Shown here: in pieces, positions 5,866-8,721 of the stretch | Layout of the letters: each line of letters starts with the position of its first letter | Numbering within the stretch: position 1 is the stretch's first letter | DNA from: Phycisphaerae bacterium | Lineage (GTDB): Bacteria > Planctomycetota > Phycisphaerae > JAJVII01 | Length of the DNA: 8,721 bases | Assembly (NCBI GenBank): GCA_028706835.1 | Contig: JAQTVL010000159.1 | Coordinates: 1 to 8,721 of the forward strand | Reading direction: 5' to 3' | The notes under the pieces: generated by a model | What the model was told of the DNA's origin: nothing | The model's database searches: none | The model's input: the letters and a program-made list of their open reading frames with translations, nothing else | Translations under genes and position numbers: made by a program

Positions 5866-8427
5866 TCAAGGAACCGCCATCGTCTCGACGGCTGCGTAGC
5901 CCAGCTTCACGCGGACGATTCGTCGGTTCAGCCGATCGCCAACATACACAGATTTGTCGTCGACGGCCAGCGCCTGAGGCCAGGCAAACGCGATGGCGGG
6001 GCCGGCGGAGTCCTGATTGCCGTACGAGCCGATCCAGCAGACCTCGTTGCCGGCCGTGTCGATGGCGCCGACGCGGAATCGGCCGGCGTCGCAGAAGAAG
6101 CTTCGCCCGAATCCGTCCACGTCCAGGCCGCTCAGCTCGCAGCGGCAGGCAGCGACCGTCCCGCCGGCGCCCCACGAGACGACATTGCTTGCGCCGGGGA
6201 ATATCCACCTGGCGTCCTTGATCTCGGTGACCTCGCCGTAACTGTAGTTGCAGGGAACGCCGCCGGCGCCCTTGCGGATCACGCCGCCTTCGGGCCCGAA
6301 CTTGACGACGCTGCCGTAGATCAGCGGATAGGGGTTGACCCGATTCACCGCGTCCGGGTCCTCTCGCCCTTCGCGCAATTGCCCCTGGAGGCCTGGCGGC
6401 AGCGTGCTCTTGCCGGGCCGAACGCCGACGTGCAGATAGATGTTCCCGGCATAGTCCACCCGGACCGAGCGGACAAAGGGAATGTCCGAGTTCACCAGCT
6501 TCGGCTTGGTCAGTTGGCCATCGGGGCCGTACATGTACAGCGCGTGGGCACGCTCCAGGTCGCCGGGGTCGGTCGGGCACTTCTTCCAGAGCACGTAGAC
6601 GTTGCCGGCGGCGTCCGCGGTGTGGCCATAGCCGAAGTCCAGCGCGAACCCGCGAAGCCGGCCATTGTTCTCCGTGGCCGCCGAGAAAGGCATGGGCTTG
6701 AGGTCCGGGCCCAGACGAGAGACGTAGATGCTGGTCCCGTAGCGGCTGGCCTTGTTGGGCAGGTAGCCGTGAACGTAGTAGTTGCCGTCCAGCCCGGCTG
6801 TCGCATTGGCGCTGCCCGGCCCGCTGCCCGGCCACATCGCGTTGCCCAGCACGCCGGCCTTCTCCCACCGGCCCGTGGTCGTGTCGTATCGCCAGTAGTT
6901 GTTTACGTAAAGCCACCCGTGAACGCGGTCGACGCTCATGTCCATCACGCTGTAGATGCTCTCCGGCGCGGTCAACTCGCGGGTCGGAGTGTCCGGGACG
7001 ACGCGGACTGGCTCGCTGAATGACTTGCCGCGATCCTCGACGCGATACAACGGGCCGCCGATCCACAGCACGGCTGGATCGACGGAATCGTCGACCGCCA
7101 TGATCGGCCTGCGAATCGGATAGAAGCCATCCTTATAGCCCATCGGCGTGGTCAGGCGGGCCAGTTCCGTGCCGTTCGGCGAGAACTTGATGACATCGAT
7201 CTTCTGGTCGCCCGACAGTACGTAGAGGTCGCCCGTCTTCCGGTTCACTTCGACCCGGTGCGGCCGGGCCACCTTGAAACTGCCGCCCATGCTGCCGTCC
7301 GGCCGCAGCGCGACGATTCGCCCGTCCGCCAGGTCGGCGACATACACGTTGCCGTCCTTGTCGGTGGCGACGCTGACCGGTTCCTTGAACGCGACATCCT
7401 TGGCGAACTCGCCGGCCCCGGCGTCGTCCCAGCCGAACCGGTAGACTCGCCGGGTCGGGGCTGAGTGATCCCAGGTGTGGCCACCGTGGGTGCAGTCCTG
7501 GCATGTGGTTGGGCCGCCCGGCCTGATGGCGGGATGCCTGCTCGCCCGCACGCCGGTGGCGTAGAGGGTCTTCTCGTCGGGCGACAGGGCCAGGCTGGCG
7601 GCGCTGTCTGTTACCGGATGGATCAGCGTCTTGAGCACGCCGTCAGCCGGCACGCTGCCGTCGGTGTAAACCACCGTCAATCGCGCCTCGCCCGCCTGTG
7701 CGAACGGCTGGGGCCCTTCCTGGATGCCGACGAACGCCAACCGGCCGTCGCGCGCGACCACGGGCCGCTGGCTGGGCAGGTCGCCCAGGCCGGGGATCGT
7801 CGATCGCGTCTCGAACTGGTAGATGAACGGCACCTTGGTCCCGTTGCCGACATCGACTCGCCGCAGGCCCTTGAGCTTTTCTTCGGGCGTGCCGGCGGGG
7901 TAGGGCAGAATGGTTTTGACGTATTTGCCCGCGCGGTCGAAGACGGCGCAGACCGTCGAGCCGTCGTGCGGATGAGACGATCCGTAGCAGTGAAAAGCAT
8001 AGACGTTGCCGTCGGGCCCGACCGCCAGGGCGCGAAGGCCGCCCAGTGTTTCCGGCTTGTAGCCGATCAGGCTCTCCAGTGTCGGCGAGAGGCCCAGCGA
8101 TACTCGGATCTTGAACGGCCCGCCATCCGCCGGCTTGCCCAGATCGTTCTTGCCGTCCCAGGGAGCCGCCTGCGACAGCGAGTCGGCTTTCAGCGGGGCC
8201 GGCGCACTTCTGCCCAGCACCCCGGCCACCAGGTGGCGTACGACGCGGCCTTTGGCATCCTCGACGCAGATCGCCACGTCGCAGGCCCGACTGACGGCGA
8301 AGCTGATGGTTGTCTTGTCGCCGTCACGGGTGACGGTCGGCTTGACGCTGAAGGCGACGTCCGCTGCCGACGCCACGGTGGCTGCGAGCGCGATCCCGAG
8401 AGCAATTGCCAACAGGAATCGAACCAC
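5866..8427 (-). CDS. Secreted FlgD-like Ig plus NHL-type beta-propeller protein
   Basis: The protein has 853 residues from a GTG start. AAAGGA at 8439-8434, 6 nt upstream, fixes this start. It is followed at once by a signal peptide (VVRFLLAIALGIALAATVASA, cleavage near A21-A22), so the protein is exported. Residues 25-115 look like a FlgD-type Ig domain (CDVAICVEDAKGRVVRHL, then WDGKNDLGKP at 90-99). Many beta-propeller strands follow, with NHL/SMP30-like turns: LAVGPDGNVYAF, VATDKDGNVYVADLADGRIVALRPDG, VEVNRKTGDLYVLSG, DAAGNVYVLW, VDYAGNIYLHVG, and a last blade ALAVDDKSVYVGDRLNRRIVRV. An insertion at 309-321 (C309, C312, H314, H317, H321) could bind a metal. A longer open frame to 8640 exists, but its extra 71 residues are Arg/Ser-rich and precede the signal peptide. 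The protein probably binds or acts on a polymer or sugar in the periplasm. It is first in the operon with two URO-D proteins. Confidence 0.88.
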   Translation of the reverse strand: MVRFLLAIALGIALAATVASAADVAFSVKPTVTRDGDKTTISFAVSRACDVAICVEDAKGRVVRHLVAGVLGRSAPAPLKADSLSQAAPWDGKNDLGKPADGGPFKIRVSLGLSPTLESLIGYKPETLGGLRALAVGPDGNVYAFHCYGSSHPHDGSTVCAVFDRAGKYVKTILPYPAGTPEEKLKGLRRVDVGNGTKVPFIYQFETRSTIPGLGDLPSQRPVVARDGRLAFVGIQEGPQPFAQAGEARLTVVYTDGSVPADGVLKTLIHPVTDSAASLALSPDEKTLYATGVRASRHPAIRPGGPTTCQDCTHGGHTWDHSAPTRRVYRFGWDDAGAGEFAKDVAFKEPVSVATDKDGNVYVADLADGRIVALRPDGSMGGSFKVARPHRVEVNRKTGDLYVLSGDQKIDVIKFSPNGTELARLTTPMGYKDGFYPIRRPIMAVDDSVDPAVLWIGGPLYRVEDRGKSFSEPVRVVPDTPTRELTAPESIYSVMDMSVDRVHGWLYVNNYWRYDTTTGRWEKAGVLGNAMWPGSGPGSANATAGLDGNYYVHGYLPNKASRYGTSIYVSRLGPDLKPMPFSAATENNGRLRGFALDFGYGHTADAAGNVYVLWKKCPTDPGDLERAHALYMYGPDGQLTKPKLVNSDIPFVRSVRVDYAGNIYLHVGVRPGKSTLPPGLQGQLREGREDPDAVNRVNPYPLIYGSVVKFGPEGGVIRKGAGGVPCNYSYGEVTEIKDARWIFPGASNVVSWGAGGTVAACRCELSGLDVDGFGRSFFCDAGRFRVGAIDTAGNEVCWIGSYGNQDSAGPAIAFAWPQALAVDDKSVYVGDRLNRRIVRVKLGYAAVETMAVP

Positions 8428-8433
8428 GACAGT

Positions 8434-8439
8434 TCCTTT
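8434..8439 (-). promoter_or_regulatory. Shine-Dalgarno deciding the GTG start of the beta-propeller gene
   Basis: AAAGGA on the minus strand lies 6 nt before GTG 8427, directly ahead of the signal peptide. This argues against the longer open frame. Confidence 0.75.
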
Positions 8440-8471
8440 CGGCCCGGCGGCTCGTGCAGTTACTGCCGCAG

Positions 8472-8480
8472 ATCGTAGCA
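8472..8480 (-). promoter_or_regulatory. Weak candidate extended -10 for the URO-D operon
   Basis: On the minus strand TGC-TACGAT has the TGn extension and 4 of 6 matches to TATAAT. There is no recognisable -35. It would give a leader of about 38 nt. Low certainty. Confidence 0.22.
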
Positions 8481-8566
8481 TGCGATTCGTTTCCCGAGTC
8501 GGCAGAAGTCCCCCCGTCGACCATGGCGGCGCTGGCGCAGAGCGCCTGCCCACCTTGTGTTTGAAC

Positions 8567-8597
8567 CCCGCCGAGGAGCGAAAGCGGCGGGCGTTTT
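8567..8597 (+). terminator. GC hairpin followed by four T, possible weak terminator
   Basis: CCCGCCG (8567-8573) pairs perfectly with CGGCGGG (8585-8591) around an 11-nt loop, then CG and TTTT to 8597. As a terminator it would read on the + strand, but no + strand gene ends here. On the minus strand it would sit in the leader of the operon if transcription starts upstream. Function uncertain. Confidence 0.3.
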
Positions 8598-8663
8598 GGG
8601 CGGCGCTTCGATCCGATTTGCCACGCCTCCCCTGATGCAACGGCAGACACCTGCGCCGACCAA

Positions 8664-8679
8664 TGTTCCACGTGGAACT
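8664..8679. promoter_or_regulatory. parS: parS-like ParB-binding site
   Basis: The 16-mer TGTTCCACGTGGAACT contains the perfect 14-bp palindrome GTTCCACGTGGAAC (8665-8678). The bacterial parS family is TGTT(T/C)CACGTG(A/G)AACA, and this differs only in the last base. Such a long exact match is not expected by chance in 8.7 kb. The site lies upstream of the beta-propeller operon, outside any credible gene. No parA or parB is in the window. Confidence 0.72.
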
Positions 8680-8698
8680 GTATTACGGACATAATACA
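8679..8698. promoter_or_regulatory. Perfect 20-bp dyad, operator-like
   Basis: TGTATTA (8679-8685) and TAATACA (8692-8698) are perfect inverted copies separated by the 6-nt spacer CGGACA. The size and symmetry fit a dimeric transcription factor operator. On the minus strand it contains TATTAT, a -10-like hexamer, but no matching -35 was found. It shares its first base with the end of the parS-like site. Confidence 0.5.
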
Positions 8699-8721
8699 CT
8701 CGTGTAACGAACAGCGTGCCC

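Larger units (their letters stand above)
8428..8721. other. Non-coding region upstream of the URO-D/beta-propeller operon
   Basis: These 294 bases hold no gene I can support. Open frames in it are Arg/Ser-rich and lack a Shine-Dalgarno. Besides the parS-like site, dyad and hairpin listed separately, it contains a small perfect GGCGC-AGA-GCGCC hairpin at 8534-8546. The neighbour beyond 8721 is not visible. Confidence 0.6.

Noticed and set aside
3736..7023. Open frame of 1095 codons on the + strand, antisense to the whole URO-D/propeller operon
   Set aside because: It is the shadow of three well-supported minus-strand genes with high GC at third positions. Its translation is rich in Arg, Ala, Val and His without domain signals, and it spans the gene boundaries.
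7465..7503. Heme c attachment motif in the beta-propeller
   Set aside because: The sequence is CxxC-T-H, not CxxCH, so covalent heme attachment is not supported; a metal site is more plausible.
8428..8640. N-terminal extension of the beta-propeller protein to 8640
   Set aside because: The extra 71 residues are Arg/Ser-rich, would place the signal peptide internally, and the GTG at 8427 has a good Shine-Dalgarno.

Overview
The window is high-GC bacterial DNA. Its gene content points to the Planctomycetota, possibly a Phycisphaerae-like lineage. The grounds are diverged URO-D-fold proteins next to a secreted NHL-type beta-propeller, a GAF-SpoIIE phosphatase, a DUF4190-like membrane protein, and heptanucleotide tandem repeats in the intergenic spaces. 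The lineage is an inference; no rRNA or phylogenetic marker was compared, and ribosome recycling factor is the only universal gene present.

Layout. Positions 1-3634 are on the + strand: the 3' part of a probable SMI1/KNR4 (SUKH-like) protein cut by the window edge; a GAF plus SpoIIE-type PP2C phosphatase (RsbU-like); a membrane protein with about three hydrophobic segments and a soluble C-terminal part; and frr, the ribosome recycling factor, with a clear Shine-Dalgarno and a candidate promoter. Positions 3670-8427 are on the - strand, convergent with frr, and look like one three-gene operon. Read in transcription order it holds a secreted FlgD-like/NHL beta-propeller protein of 853 residues, then two different URO-D superfamily proteins (364 and 338 residues). 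The gaps are 30 and 54 nt and each gene has its own good Shine-Dalgarno. The operon probably handles a substrate sensed or bound outside the cytoplasm together with cytoplasmic URO-D-fold enzymes. The substrate cannot be read from the sequence.

Non-coding content. The last 294 bases (8428-8721) lie upstream of the operon. They hold a near-perfect ParB-binding parS-like palindrome (8664-8679), abutting a second perfect 7-bp-arm dyad (8679-8698), and a GC hairpin followed by four T. Gene boundaries on the + strand carry short tandem repeats: three GGCACT(C/T) heptamers at 497-517, a pair of opposed GGATT-type heptamer arrays forming a roughly 31-bp imperfect hairpin at 1820-1899, and two GATAGTCA octamers at 3657-3672. 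The 7-nt repeat structure and the parS/dyad composite are the least expected signals here. No RNA gene, CRISPR array, transposase or integrase was seen. The very long antisense open frames are by-products of high-GC codon bias.
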